From positions 47,844,502 through 47,908,501 of the forward strand of contig CAXKWD010000008.1 in assembly GCA_964059195.1 (NCBI GenBank): 64,000 nucleotides of DNA, given 5' to 3'. The notes beneath the pieces were generated by a model, which worked only from the letters and a program-made list of their open reading frames with translations, made no database searches and was not told the DNA's origin. Position numbers and translations under genes: made by a program. The first letter of the stretch is position 1, and every line of letters starts with the position of its first letter. This document shows, piece by piece, positions 45,397-57,609 of this stretch. This DNA comes from Ectobius pallidus (taxonomy: Eukaryota > Arthropoda > Insecta > Blattodea > Ectobiidae).

Positions 45397-48300
45397 GGCC
45401 GGGTTTCTGAAACGTTAGATATCTATTAGATTGCATTAATTCATCGATAAGTATTTCTGAAACGTGAGATGACAGTTATCGATTCAATGAAACACTGGAT
45501 AAATTATCTCAGATATCTCAGGAAGCTCCAGGTAAAAATTAAATATGGCGGACGTGCGATGCATTTATGTTGATGTATGTTTCGTTATTATGTTAGCATT
45601 TTATCTTACATGATGTTACTAGCTTGTTATGGTATTAAACTGAAAAGTAGTATTGAAGCTGGCATTGGTTATTAATTTGTGTGTGAAATAATTCATAATA
45701 CTGTAGAAAAATTGTATATTATCAGTTAGATGAACTTTGTTATAGCCTAGGCTATTAATGTATCCATCGTTTATTTGTATTAATTTCATTTTCTGTTGTA
45801 AGTTAATACTTTTAGGAAAACATCACGGATATTAATTCACATCATATTTTCTTGCTGGTCATCTTCAACGCCAGATCATATAAGGCCTAGGTCTATACAG
45901 AAGTAAATATTCCCTGAAAGAAATACAGCAATCCTTTCAAGAAGTACGATGATATTCAGATCGGAAAAAATGTAGCTTAAGTATATTAATTTTATTTTTT
46001 GATACAACACTTTATTGTACCAGTTACTTTACCCAAAACTATTTTATTAGTTCCCAGATCTGCAGACTATGGAGGGATACAGAACCGGAGAAAAAACACA
46101 TGTAATTAATAAATAATAAAAGCACAAAATACTTAAAAGGGGTTTTTATTACCCAAAAGACATTTAAATAGCAATAGGCTTCAACCAGTATAAATAGATT
46201 CACATTTAGAAAAATACCATAATTACATTAAATAAATCAAGATAAAATATCTGACATAAAAGTGCATACAATTTTACATATAATTTAAGATAAATGCTTT
46301 GCCCTAGATATATAATTAAAGTGCAATACAAATACGCAGAATAGAATTTACATCACGGTCTTACGCAAGAAGGAGGAATCACTTGTAGCTATTAATAACT
46401 GTACCTTCGGTACACTACATTCCTGCCGTGACTTACTTGACTTATTTCCTGTTGCTCCCTCTGGAGCATAGGGCCTTGGCGAAATTTCTCCACACATTAC
46501 GGTTCCTGGCCATTCTCTTTACTTCACCCCATGTTTTATCCACCTCTGCAATTTCTTTCTCGATTGTCCTCTTCCAGGTCTTCCTGGGTCGACCTATCTT
46601 CCTGGCACCTTGAGGGTTCCAATCCAGCGCCGCCCTCTCCACAGCTCCATCTGGTTTTCTTAGCGTATGTCCAATCCAGCGCCATTTCCTCTCCTTAATC
46701 TGAATGTCAATAGGCTGTTGGTTGGTCCTAGTCCAGAGATCCTCATTTGAGATTGTATCTGGCCACCATACCTTTATTATACGACGCAGACATCTGTTTA
46801 TGAATACCTGCAGCTGTTTGCGGATCTGTTTCGTAACTTTCCATGTTTCGCAGCCATATAGGAGGACTGACTTTACATTACTGTTGAAGAGGCGGAGCTT
46901 AGTCTTCCTGGAGATGTTACTATTTCTCCACACATGATAGAGCTGGACAAACGCACCATTTGCCTTTCTGATACGGCTTCTAACATCTTCTTCTGCTCCT
47001 CCAGTAATTGTAACTGTGCTTCCAAGGTATGAGAAGGACTCAACTTGATCTATTTCCTTTCCATTTACTGTCAAGCTGTTTATGACATCAGAGTTTATCC
47101 TCATCTCTTTGGTCTTGTTTGTGTTGATCCTGAGACCTACATGTTCCGCTTCCTTTTGCAACCTATCAAGTTTACCTTTTATGTCCCGATACCGCTGTGC
47201 CATAAGGCAAATGTCATCAGCAAAGTCGAGATCTTCAAGTCTGTCTCTCATCCCCCATTGCACACCTCTCTTCCGCCCTCCCATTACCCTCCTCATCACA
47301 TTATCCAGGACCAATAAGAACAAAGTGGGAGAAAGAACACACCCCTGTCTTACTCCAGATTTAACATCTATTTTTTCTGTTAATTTTCCTTCATGAAGAA
47401 CCTGACATTCATACCCATCATCCATCTCTTTCATGATCTTAATAATCTTTGATGGTATTCTGTATTCCTCTAGAGTCTTCCACATGATTTTTTTATTTAC
47501 AGAATCAAATGCCTTCTCAAAGTCCACAAATGTGAGGTAGAGGGTAGTTCGCCACTCCACACTCTGCTCCAGGATGATTCGAAGTGTGTTGATGAGATCC
47601 ACACAACTTCAATGTTGCCTAAACCCTGCCTGTTCCTACATTCCTGCCGTGGGAAAGCAATATGCCCTGCATTCTGAGTGATCGCATCAACATGGTATTA
47701 ATCGTAACAACACAAAAGCAGAAAACTAACGAAAGATGAAGCATAATGAAGTAGAGAACGAAAATAAATTAAATAAAGAAAATCAAGAGAAATGTCCAAG
47801 TGGACACTTGCTTAAGGCTTACAAAAATAAAGTATTAATTCATCACTATAACATTACTTACATGAAAAGAAAATGAAGTAAGGAGTTGAGTTCACTTATA
47901 GAAAAAACACTACATCTTCCTTATGCTGTAGAGATCTCACTTTATGAGGCAATTACGTGTGTTTGCCCGAAGATCATTGACTCAAAGCTAGCAGACTTAT
48001 TGTTCCACACAACTTGCACACAAACGAAAAAAAATGGCGAACCAGAAGTGATGATATCACCCAGAACATTCGAGGCTATTACCAATATTATATCGAGAAT
48101 ATTACCAATATTCAATACATAATTAAAGAGTAAGAAAATAATGATAATACTTTGAATAATAAATAGAATTTAAGGAAAATAAATAAACATTAATTAAACA
48201 ATGAAGAAGCAACAGAAATATATAAACTGTCAAACAACTGAATGTAATATATGAATGACCAATGGAAATATCTGGAAATTTTCTGAATAGTTAAACAACT

Positions 48301-49279
48301 GAAGGTAATAATAATATTAATACAGGAAATTTCTGAACAGTTAAGAGAGTGAACCAATGGAAATATCTAGGAATTTTCTGAATAGTTAAACAACTGAAAG
48401 TAAAGTAGTTAGAGAATTAGAAATTCATTAAAACTGAAAGTAATATAAGCTAAAAACAGATAAGCAACTGAGTCCAAGGTAATTAATTAGAATAAATATA
48501 TTAAATAATAATAATAATAATAATAAGAGAATATAAACAATGGGCCACAAAGAAGTGGCACATTATGAAGAAAATATTGCCTTTTTACAGCACGAATATT
48601 AATACATAATCATCTTTTTTCTCGTTATCTTCATCCTGAGGCAATAATTATTAGCAAAATAATAATAAGCAAAAATATTCCCAAAGAATTAGATCTCTGA
48701 CGATATTGAGTTTCGGAAAGAATCAGGCTGTCAAAGCAATGACCTATGGATAAATAGGCCATCATATGAATTAAGGAACAACTGCAAGCATGCCTTTTTC
48801 AGCGTTAAGTAGCCCATCATTAGACATGAGAACAAATCGTAGCATTCCTTTCTCAGTGGTAAATCAGCTATAAATTAATTAATGTGTTACGTTTTATGCA
48901 CTACATTGTCAGATTGTAATGGGTGACACTTTCTCTAATGCACAAGTCTAGAAGTCGAAATTGCCGAAGTTTCTCTCATGTTTTACATTCATTTTACCAG
49001 AGAAACAGCTGACAAGAAAAAAGCAGACAGAAAATTCAGCAATTTTGAATACAATAGCTAGAAGCGCTCCGATTGGTTGCTACTCAATCACAACCAATTT
49101 GATATTACAGTATGCACCGTGTCTCCATCAATTGACAAAGTGCTCAACTCATTTATCTGACATTAGCTATTTACTGAGCGAATTCGCTTTCGGAAATGGG
49201 AAGGTGTTTATCGAGACTATAAGATGTATAGAACCATTAGCTGTCTAGAAGAAATTTGGAGCTTTTATGCAACCGGGCC
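45397..49279. mobile_element. Probable non-autonomous Harbinger-like element with TAA TSD
   Basis: The left tip GGCCGGGTTTCTGAAAC and the right tip (minus) GGCCCGGTTGCATAAAA are short imperfect inverted repeats. They are flanked by TAA at 45394-45396 and 49280-49282, the TSD expected of PIF/Harbinger elements. The interior is mostly AT-rich. A 78-codon frame at 47886-48122 (EVMISPRTFEAITNIISRI) is not recognisable. A LINE inserted at 46431-47635 accounts for 1.2 kb. The short TIR makes this moderate. Confidence 0.5.
46431..47635 (-). mobile_element. RTE-like LINE, 5'-truncated, 16-bp TSD, RT open
   Basis: The exact duplication CTACATTCCTGCCGTG at 46415-46430 and 47636-47651 brackets the element. 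A 386-codon frame (47602-46442) covers RT from FVDFEKAFDSVNKKIMW through GVRQGCVLSPTLFLLVLDN, catalytic FADDICLMA, SYLGSTVTITGGAEEDV and YGCETWKV to the C-terminal GHTLRKPDGAVERAAL block. It is open to its natural stop, so the insertion is young. The 5' cut removes the endonuclease. The tail is a short (CAAGTAAGT)-like repeat. Confidence 0.88.
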
Positions 49280-49779
49280 TAAATGATGTAAGTTATCTAC
49301 ACATTAAAATGAAAAGCAAAGCAAAATCATAGAAAAATGTGAAGATTTAAGTCTGGAAAAAAATTGTGTTGTCTGATCTTATAATACATGAAGCATCAAG
49401 ATTTCAAGATTTTCTGAGTATGTTATATGTTATTACTAGTTTTCGCTGACAGTAATTGGGGCTCAAAATGCAAACCATATTCATGTGAAAATGGCATGTG
49501 AACTGATTCCACTACATTTATTTTTCTTTACTTTTGAGAATTACCTTAGGTATTGGCCTCTGGTTTTTCTTTTCAAAATCATTTTATTGCAATAATTGAA
49601 CTTGAGGGCTAGTTCTGAACATGCATCCTTTCTTGTATCCCCATCTTTTTGGTTAGTATGCCAATTATCTCACAAAATTGGGTAGCTCACTGGTGGCATT
49701 GAAAGGGTCTATTGCCATATTTCGCAATCATACCTGTGGACCATGACTTCCAATTTTTAATAGTTATATATACTAATTG

Positions 49780-49905
49780 TTAAAGCTTCATTATTAATTT
49801 AATCTGTTTTCTTTTACTGTTTTAATTTATTTTTGTTGTTGGTACTCTTTGTCAATGGCAACCTGCAGGTGTTGCAGGAAGAAATAAAATAAATAAATAA
49901 ATAAT
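49780..49905 (+). repeat. LINE 3' tail with (AAAT)n
   Basis: The end TGCAGGTGTTGCAGGAAGAA leads to (AAAT)n, a typical LINE 3' end; no coding sequence is attached. A similar AGGAAGAAATAAA-type tail occurs near 28190. Confidence 0.45.
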
Positions 49906-49971
49906 AGTTCTACTAGTGGCATAAATTTGTTTGAACTTCATTTTATTATCAGATATTCTCTAGCACCAAAA

Positions 49972-51600
49972 TCTATATTAATAAAAATGAATTTCCAAAA
50001 TGTATGACGGAGCATCACTTGAGAACGGCTCGACCAATTTGGCTGATTTTTTTTTTTTGTGTTCGTAATTGTCAGGACAAGGTTTGTATGAAAGAAAATT
50101 TTTGGAAAATCCACGGGAAAAGTCGGATATATGAAATGAGGCACAGTTAGAGAGTTCTGCTGTTAATTGTTTACATAACGAAAGTATTGTTTATGGTGTT
50201 CACATAGAGGGCTTTGGAAACTATATTATAATACTGGGCTTTAACAAATTCTGATACTATCGATGTAAGTAATACATTTGTGAAAATAATTCTTGAAGAA
50301 TAAAATCCACGAAAATAAAGCAGTCACATAACTTTCTCTACCTTCGACATGGAAAATATCATTTTCTCACTTCACATTTTTATGTAGAATAAGCAGTCGT
50401 ATTGCAGGGACAACTTAAGCGTGTGCCAGTGAGTATGCTATATCGGAAGTCGGTAACAAATCCTATCCACTGATACGTCACTCATAGCTTTAGGCTTTGT
50501 ATTAGTTGAGAAATAGGCCTAGGGATGTTTATCAGAGGCCCTAAGCATCTAAAAGAAGACAAAATGGGATGGAACATTTTCAGTCCTACATGCGCAGTAT
50601 ATTATGTCCCAGGTTTTTGGGAAGGAAAGTATGAAAGTGATATTGAATTTCTTTTTTACTTCAGCCCCGAAACGGTAGTATGGTAATATGAGAGTGAGAA
50701 ATACAATTTTCAGTCAAGACAATACAATCATGTAACCGGAATTTCTTTTTCTTCTTATTTGCACTCCTCACAGGCGTGGTTGTAGAAGCAATGGAATGCA
50801 ACATTCGACATCCTCAATGAGCCATAAAAAGCTAAATCTAGCGTTTTCTGAGGGAATAGTCTGAGTCATATGTAGTTCTTCCTCATTTCGAATTCTACAT
50901 ACCGTATTTTATGGACCATGAGACGCACTTTTTATCTTGAAAACAGAGCCTTGAAAGTTGGGTGCGTCTAATGGTCCGAAATACATTAAAAAAATTAGAA
51001 TCATGGTAAATATTGCCTGTAATACCATAATCATAAAGAAGGTGTTGTAAGGATAGGTTAGTTGCAAATTTTGGCACAGACTGTACATCAGTGCACTTTT
51101 CACAATCTTTAAAAGAGGGTAGCTTGAAACCAGGTGTACAATGCGAAAATAAAGGAATGTTGAGTTCTTTAATATGAAAAGAGTTGTCTCCTCCGTATGC
51201 TGAATTGAGTTACAGTGTGTAAAGTATTTTCAGTCTTTATGAGAAATCAGTTCAGTTCTTAAAATTTACGCGATGCCACCTGTACAGAAGAGATTTTCGT
51301 ACAACATAGGTTTTAAGTTAGAAGTGATTTACACTGGTTCCATTGTACAAGGTTATAATTTGTTTATGCAATGAAGTATATTATTCCCTTCAATTTTTTT
51401 TGTAGAATCGCATTAAATTTCTTTTCCTTTAAATTTCCATCCTAAAATCAAGGGCATCTTATGAACAGGAGCGTCTTATGATCTGTAAAATACGGTACAT
51501 ATTATATAAGGACCTAGAGTTTCAACATTGAAAGTCCTCCAGAAGTTAATTTCATATTACAAAATACAAAACCTGGGCGACACCGGGCCTTTTAAGCTAG
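49972..51600 (+). mobile_element. Non-autonomous Helitron
   Basis: The left end starts TCTATATTAATAAAAATG and the right end reads CCTGGGCGACACCGGGCC then TTTTAAGCTAG, with a small hairpin (CCTGG/CCGGG) about 10 nt before the CTAG terminus. Insertion is between A (49971) and T (51601), as expected. GAGCATCACTTGAGAACGGC near the start is a common arthropod Helitron motif. No Rep/helicase is encoded. A MITE (50902-51495) sits near its 3' end. Related sequence occurs at 57125-57600. Confidence 0.75.
50902..51495. mobile_element. MITE with ACCGTATTTTATGGAC ends
   Basis: The left tip (TA)CCGTATTTTATGGACCATG and right tip, inverted, CCGTATTTTACAGATCAT are followed by a shared AGACGC block. Flanking TA or ACAT on both sides is a possible TSD. 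The 60-64-aa readings here are shadows. It is nested in the Helitron. Confidence 0.7.
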
Positions 51601-52122
51601 TCTGTAATAAAATTATAGAGAATTGTATTGCCACGAAGAATATGTATGCACCTCCATGTGCAATGATAACAAGATAAGTCAATAAAAGCCTCAAATCGTA
51701 TTGAAAGGTTTATTCATATTAGTCCCTCACATACATGACTGATCATATGCATACCATGAAAGGAATACTTATGTTCAGTGAACAAACAACTTGTTTGGCT
51801 TCAAATTAAACCATTCCTATACCATGTAAATGTAATGTGCAAATCAGAACACAACATTAATAAGGATTTTCCCCCTTCATAACCTTTGTTATTAATAAAC
51901 TAAAAATTATTTAAAATACACAATGCTCATTGAATTTTAGAAAACACTTTGCCCTCATCGTCTAGAACTGAAATGTTGATTCAATTCTTTTTTGCCAAAA
52001 AGTGACTAACAACCTTTTATTTTCACACCATAAATTATACTCTTGGCGGGAAACATAAAACAAAGACCCATCAACTATCAATAACATCAGTAAGGTTTCA
52101 AATATATGAAATAATACTATAC

Positions 52123-52286
52123 CCAAAGACAGGATGTGGAACTTCCTTGTATGGCGGCACTGTATTTTTATAGCAAGATGTTGTAAGAGGCAGAAGCACT
52201 TGTTGGACATCAAGGGGGAAAAATCCCCAGTAATTCTGTCTTCTAGCATTCTTAGCTGGTGAGATTTCATAGCTCTGAAGAAATAA
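52123..52286 (-). CDS. ATR: ATR checkpoint kinase, internal exon (first of three seen)
   Basis: This 164-nt exon has an acceptor TTTGAAACTTTCAG ending at 52287 and a donor CTTTGG|GTATAG at 52123/52122. Read from its first base it gives 54 codons plus two bases. The two trailing bases (GG) pair with the first base (T) of the next exon to make a glycine codon. The peptide contains YWGFFPLDVQQVLLPL, then a Tyr-Lys, then VPHPVFG. This corresponds to the ATR segment just after the UME region (Trp-x-x-Phe-Pro...Leu-x-Pro-x-Leu...Tyr-Lys). An overlapping 115-aa reading in another frame is a shadow. The preceding exon was not found between 52287 and 64000, so the next upstream intron is probably longer than 11.7 kb or the exon was too short to see. 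Confidence 0.8.
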
Positions 52287-52319
52287 CTGAAAGTTTCAAA
52301 GAATAGCAATTAATTAGCT

Positions 52320-52475
52320 CATCTACAGATCAGAGAAATCCTGCAGAATTTTTTAAATTGATGAACATTGAGAGACTTTTACAGAAATTGTAAATGTAAT
52401 CTACATAGGAAGTTTCTTGCGATGAGAGGGGATAAGAAATGGGATAATAGCATGTTTACACTTTTAAAACAGTAA

Positions 52476-52510
<35 letters not shown>

Positions 52511-53264
52511 TTAAGGAAACAAAAAATTAGTGAGACTAATACAGCTTATGTAGCACTTGGAACTGGAAATGAAGGTAAAGACAGCAAAAACTAGCCCCAC
52601 TGAACATAAAGTGATAAGATGTCTTGATTTGGCCGGGACCGTTCTGAATTTTGGAGTCAAATCCCCTCGTCCTTAATGCAGTCAGTCATACACCAAAATG
52701 TTCTGGTTTTTAGAAATAAAATCAAATTCTGAGTCATTTTCAGGTTTCAACACATAATTTTATATATTTTTTTACCAAAGACAGTCAAGAATTCAGTTAA
52801 TTTCCTTCAGAACTCCGAACATAACGTGAAATATTACAAAATGCATTCACATGCCTACTTGATGATGCAAGATGCATTAAGTTTGGATTTTCAATAAAGC
52901 CTGGGCCGGGCTTGCTTAAAAAATGATATGCATGGGGTGAAATGTCCAGTACTTCACATTCAAACAGATATCTTATGAAGATATTTCTAGTATAGATTTG
53001 TGTTGTCTTCCCAGTACAAATACAGCAGCCGAGCATGCATTTTATTTGATAAATAAGACATGGACAGGTGAGAAAACTCTGAAAAGTAATACTGATGGTG
53101 ACAGTTACTTTGAAATATAGTTAAGAATTCTATGACTTCTCAAAGGGCAGGAAATCCTAAATCAATTCATTTGTCACAAAAGTAGGGGGATATTAGGAAC
53201 TGTGTGTTAAAAATGTGTGCACTAACCAATGTAAGTAATGTGCCCTATGTAATAACTGTTAAGT
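52320..53264. other. No gene seen; ATR intron
   Basis: AT-rich with a (TA)n run at about 52475-52498. The 79-codon minus-strand reading at 52797-53036 lacks family motifs or splice sites. Confidence 0.5.
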
Positions 53265-53971
53265 GTATTGTGACGAGGGCTCGTTGGGGTTCGAAATCAG
53301 AACACTTGTCTTCTGATTGAAGAAGGAAGGTTCCTTTATTTCCGGAAGCAATACTCAATACACGACCAGAAAACTCCTGATGGTTCTCCAGTTCACTTGT
53401 TCGCTGCTCACTTCCATGTGCTGACTCCAAGTCACAGCACTGTCTCCGTTCACACACTGTGCGAACTTCCAAATAACAGCAGCATCGATACCACGCCTGG
53501 CGATATACAGTCCTTGATGTACAACACATGATCCACCCGTCGCTCTCTGCTGTGCGCTGCGTTCACCAGAATGGTACTGTCTCACACCAGTCCCTCAGTT
53601 CACCGGTTGACTCTCTTCAGTACACACACTCTTTCTCGAGTTCACACTTCCCTCAAGTGACACTTAGTTCAGTTCACGCTCTGTTTGCTCAAGGGTCTTA
53701 TATAGAGCCGTTGAATGTTCCGGAGTTGATGTCGCAATGTTTCTGTCCGCGCACGATCTAGAATGCCTGTGATGGCAATCGGTGACACCCCTTAGCATGT
53801 GGCCCCTCTTACCAGCCTCTCCCACGAGTGCACATAGCCCACTCACGGTGATGTGTCTCCGTCAAGCCAAGCCCATCGGCCCGCGGCTGCAGTCTGTTCA
53901 TTAGAGAGCCGCCATCTTTCTAGACATGTCAATTTCTGGAAGCTCCGCAGCATTGTGATATTGCCCCCTCC

Positions 53972-55750
53972 TTAAGGACCTTCATCCCAAAGCGCCCCAT
54001 GGTATGCCGCCAGACGGTCTAGGTGGACTACCAGCATCTTTCGTCTTGGCTGTTGCTGGATGCGGTAGACTATGTCGTTAATTCGCTTGATGACACGGTA
54101 GGGGCCATCCCAGGACTGCTGCAGCTTTGGCGACTTCCCTTTAGTCCTGGTAGGGCGGTACAACCACACTTGGTCTCCCTCGTGGAACCCAGCTGAGTTG
54201 GTCAGCCTGTCGTACCTAACATTCATTCGGTCACTAGCCAACTAGAGGTTCTCTCGGGCGAGTTGGTGGGTTTCCCTCAGCCTCTCGGTCAATGACGCAC
54301 TTCATGTCATCTCAGGAGTTCTCCCGGTTGACCTCCTCCTCCAAGAACGTTCACAGAGATTTAGAATACGCAGACGGCTCCCTGTTCACATAGGTAATCT
54401 CCACCTGGACATAGAACAATATGACACCAACGATAAAGATCATTTGTACACCTTATTGCATGACGAAATTGTTGACATATGGCAACAAAGATGGACCGAA
54501 TCCCCAAATGGGAAGATCACGAGGGACTTCTTCCCTAGTGTCTCCGCACGTCTAAAAATGCCATGGATCAAACCTGACCATTATGTCACTCAAATTTTAA
54601 GTGGACACGGAAACTTCGCTGCAAACCTCATTAGGTTCAATCTTACAGAGGACAACCTTTGCGCCTGCGAAGATAGCGAACTAGATACAATGTATCACAT
54701 GCTATATACCTGTCCACGCTACATAGAACCCAGACGCCTCCTTCATGAAGCAGCTAGAGGCGTAAACGAAGTCTGGGCTCCTGACCTACAGTTCTGGACT
54801 CGTAAACACGCCTTCACAGCTCTCAAAATTTTCGCCAAACAAGCACTCCTGGAGAAACAAGAAAACTAAACCCGCACTCGGACACCCTAATGGGTAACCT
54901 ATCACCCCAGCTCGAGCAAGGTTTTTGAGGGGTTTCCCTTGCTCATCGGCAAATCCCGAGCTGGTTAAAAATCCTATCACACATATTAACACTCAGCTCA
55001 CACCTCTTAGCACATCACAAACAAAGGACATAAAACACTCCAAGCATAAAAGCAGGATAACTACAACAATCACTAAACACAGTTACACAGCCCAAATACC
55101 ACCAATATCCCATCCGGATGAAGCACCAAGGGCACTTACAGGAACATAACAGCACAAATGGTTACCAAAATTTGGTTTGACCCGAGGTTCTGGCTTCATT
55201 GCTTGGTACTCGGGGGGCAAGGGAGGGCACAAAAAAAAAAAAAAAAAAAGCCTCTCGGTCAAGTTCCACACATAGTCGGTAGCTGGTTGTTTCTCATCAG
55301 GTGGGGTGCCAAACAGTAGGTCGCACGGTAGACGGAGCTTTCTCCCGAAGACTATGAAGACTATGTTGGCTAATGTCATTCCAGTGGTGTCATGGATCGA
55401 GGATCTATATGCCAGGAGGAAGGGGGGCACCCGAACGTCCCAGTCTCGTAGATGGCTTGTGATTACCTTCCGTAGGTGTTCCTCCAGGGTCTTGATGTAG
55501 CATTCCATCTGATTGCGGGTGAAGGGGCGTCGTACAGGTCTTGTGTACCCCCAGCCGTCGGGTGCTCTTTCATGATGTTCAACTCGAAGTTCCTACCCTG
55601 GTCGCTGTGTAACTTCATCGGCACTCCATACTGGCAGATCAGGTTCTCCACCAGTACCCTTGCCACTGTTGCCGCTTCCTGGTTCGGGATGGCGTAGACT
55701 TCTGGCCACTTGGTGAAATAATCCATGGCAGACCCCACAGATGAAAACAT
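53972..55750 (-). pseudogene. Gypsy integrase, interrupted by a LINE
   Basis: From 55750: MDYFTKWPEVYAIPNQEA, QYGVPMKLHSDQGRNFE (second catalytic Asp), then a frameshift. From 55508: LEEHLRKVITSHLRDWDV, FLLAYRSSIHDTTGMT and LPCDLLFGTPPDE. The C-terminal chromodomain-like end (54241-53972) reads FHEGDQVWLYRPTRTKGKSP and WDGPYRVIKRINDIVYRIQ. The LINE insertion at 54294-55249 separates the parts and has duplicated GCCTCTCGGTCAA. The zinc module and first Asp region are partly lost at the gag junction. Confidence 0.8.
54294..55249 (+). mobile_element. R1/jockey-type LINE 3' fragment with poly-A and 13-bp TSD
   Basis: GCCTCTCGGTCAA at 54281-54293 and 55250-55262 flanks a 5'-truncated LINE ending in about 20 A. 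The frame 54444-54869 is a LINE C-terminus: DEIVDIWQQRWTESPNGK, QILSGHGNFAANLIRF and a zinc knuckle CACEDSELDTMYHMLYTC. Unlike the other LINEs here it uses true poly-A. Its 3' UTR ends ACTCGGGGGGCAAGGGAGGG before the poly-A. Confidence 0.85.
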
Positions 55751-55785
55751 CTACTGCTTTCCGGCAACAAATTACCTAGGTAGTC

Positions 55786-56250
55786 CTACCAAATTGTTTG
55801 GCAAATTGATCTATCGCCATGGCGAACTCCCGGAGGGTCTCGTCTCGTCCCTGTACCCTCGTCCGAGTTGTGACCTGTAGGCCCCAGCCAGATAATGGTC
55901 GCCTCCATCAGGACGCTGCGCAGAATCTCTGTGGTCTGCCCCCATAGTGCTGCGATCAACTGCGTGGTCCTCTCCCTCGGCATCCATCTGTTGTGGTCAG
56001 CCATGGATTCAAACTGCGCCTGAAGACAACCCAGTATGTGGTCCTGTCGAATTTGGGGGCCTTCACCAACGACCTCTGCGTCCTGTTATTGGTTTGGGGC
56101 TTTTCTTCTTGCCCCACTCTTCCTCTGAGTGCCTGCTGTACTTCTAGTTTGATTAGGGCGTGGCATTCCTTGGTCTGTCTCTCTAGTTCACTTTTCACTG
56201 CCACTAGTTTGCCATCTAGTTCATTTAACATTTCCTTAACCTGGGTCAAT
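55786..56250 (-). pseudogene. Gypsy gag remnant
   Basis: Two frames: a coiled-coil N-terminal (QVKEMLNELDGKLVAVKSEL, 56249-56100) and then LVKAPKFDRTTYWVVFRR, which matches the Gypsy gag start of its capsid (a FDGTTSW-type block), followed by a frameshifted ATTQLIAALWGQTTEIL region. It ends at the internal deletion at about 55780. Confidence 0.65.
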
Positions 56251-57124
56251 TCCTGCTCGAGTTCTTTCTTAAGGCTTAACTGCAGGTTCTAAACTTCACT
56301 TTTCATTTCTCTGCTTAGGGCCTCTCTCGGTTTCAGTGTTTTGTTGTTTTTACTCAGTGCTCTGCTGGTCCACTTTCTCAATCAGTCAGTCATTCTGCTG
56401 TTTCACATCGTTCACGGCGTGAAGTAACGATTTTAACAGGTCCTCCATTTTGCGATTTTTTTCTTTTAATTGTATCCCACTTCTGACTCCAGTGTGACGA
56501 GGGCTCGTCGGGCTTCGAAAACTGAACACTTGTCTTCTTATTGAAGAAGGAAGGTTCCTTTATTTCCAGAAGCAATACTCAATACACAACCAGAAAACTC
56601 CTGACTGTTCTCCAGTTCACTTGTTTGCTGCTCACTTCTACTGTGCTGACTCCAAGTCACAGCACTGTCTCCATTCACACACACTATGCGGACTCCCAAA
56701 TCACGGCAGCATCGATACCACATCAGGCGATACACAGTCCTCGATGTACAACACACGATCCACCCGTCGCTCTCTGGTGTACGCTGTGTTCACTAGAACG
56801 GTACTGTCTCACACCGGTTTTCTCTCTTCAGTACACACACTCTTTCTCGAGTTCACAATGTTCACACTCTGTTCACTCACAGGTCTTATATAGAGCCGTC
56901 AAATGTTTCAGAGCTGATGTCGCAATGTTTCTGTCCGGTGATGTGTCTCCGTCAAGCCATGCCCATCAGCCCGCGGTTGCAGTCGGTTCATTAAAGAGCC
57001 GCCATATTTCTAGACGTATTGATTTCTGGAAGCTCCGTGGAATTGTGACAGTATCATAGACAGTAACTATGAATGTGCCTATGTTTTAGAATGTGTCCCT
57101 ATAATATAAAGCCACATAGCTAAC

Positions 57125-57600
57125 TGACTCTCTCACTCCCTCACTGACATTAATGTTTACTCACTTCCAGATGAGCTAGAAACTTGAAATTTGGCACACT
57201 TATAGATTTTAGCATATAACCAATGGAAAAATTCCGAAAAGTTAATTTTTTTTAACCCCGAAAAACCTTCAAAATGGTGGACGCAACTTTAAAGTCTCTG
57301 CTAAGTTCCCATGACAATATTGTTTGCAGGGCTTTGGAAGTTGCAATACACTGGGCTTTGACATGCTAGTGATAGAAATAATTTCCATAAATCACTAACA
57401 GTGAGTGGAATCTACGTAAATAAATATTGGGTTGGATGCATCACATAACTTTCTCTACCCTGGGCATAGACAATATTATTTTCTCACCTGACTCATCTTA
57501 TTGACATTAATGTTTATCCACTTCCAGATGAGCTACCTTTTAGCCTGTAACTGACAGCAAAATTCCCAAAAGTTCAAATATTAATTTTTTTACCCTGAAA
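57125..57600 (+). repeat. Helitron-related repeat
   Basis: Several blocks match the interior of the Helitron at 50.1-50.4 kb: GGGCTTTGGAA, ACTGGGCTTTAAC/ACTGGGCTTTGAC and CACATAACTTTCTCTACC. It has internal duplication (ATTAATGTTTA[C/T]..CACTTCCAGATGAGCTA at 57150 and 57511). Confidence 0.5.
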
Positions 57601-57609
57601 TAATCTTAT

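Larger units (their letters stand above)
43159..52122 (-). other. ATR: ATR intron of about 9 kb
   Basis: This is the interval between the 52.2-kb exon donor (GTATAG) and the 43.2-kb exon acceptor (CATTTAG). It contains a diverged tandem repeat, a tRNA-derived SINE, a Harbinger-like element with a LINE insertion, a LINE tail and a Helitron carrying a MITE. Confidence 0.7.
53269..57050 (-). mobile_element. Gypsy-type LTR retrotransposon, internally deleted, 4-bp TSD GTAT
   Basis: LTRs at 53269-53960 (3') and 56493-57050 (5') share TGTGACGAGGGCTCGT at one end and CATTGTGA[T/C]A at the other. GTAT at 53265-53268 and 57051-57054 is the TSD. The sequence after the 5' LTR (GGAGTCAGAAGTGGGAT, minus strand) is a Gypsy-type primer-binding site. 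Gag (56250-55786) joins directly to integrase (55750-53972); protease, RT and RNase H are missing. A LINE has inserted within the integrase (54294-55249). The two LTRs differ by indels, so the element is not recent. Confidence 0.87.

Noticed and set aside
47886..48122. 78-codon frame as a DNA-binding gene of the Harbinger-like element
   Set aside because: I could not relate it to a Myb/SANT or nuclease domain; left unassigned.
51962..52309. 115-codon frame across the first ATR exon
   Set aside because: It is in a different frame from the exon reading that fits ATR and crosses both splice sites.
52797..53036. 79-codon minus-strand frame as a further ATR exon
   Set aside because: No resemblance to the expected upstream ATR segment and no proper acceptor/donor pair at its ends.
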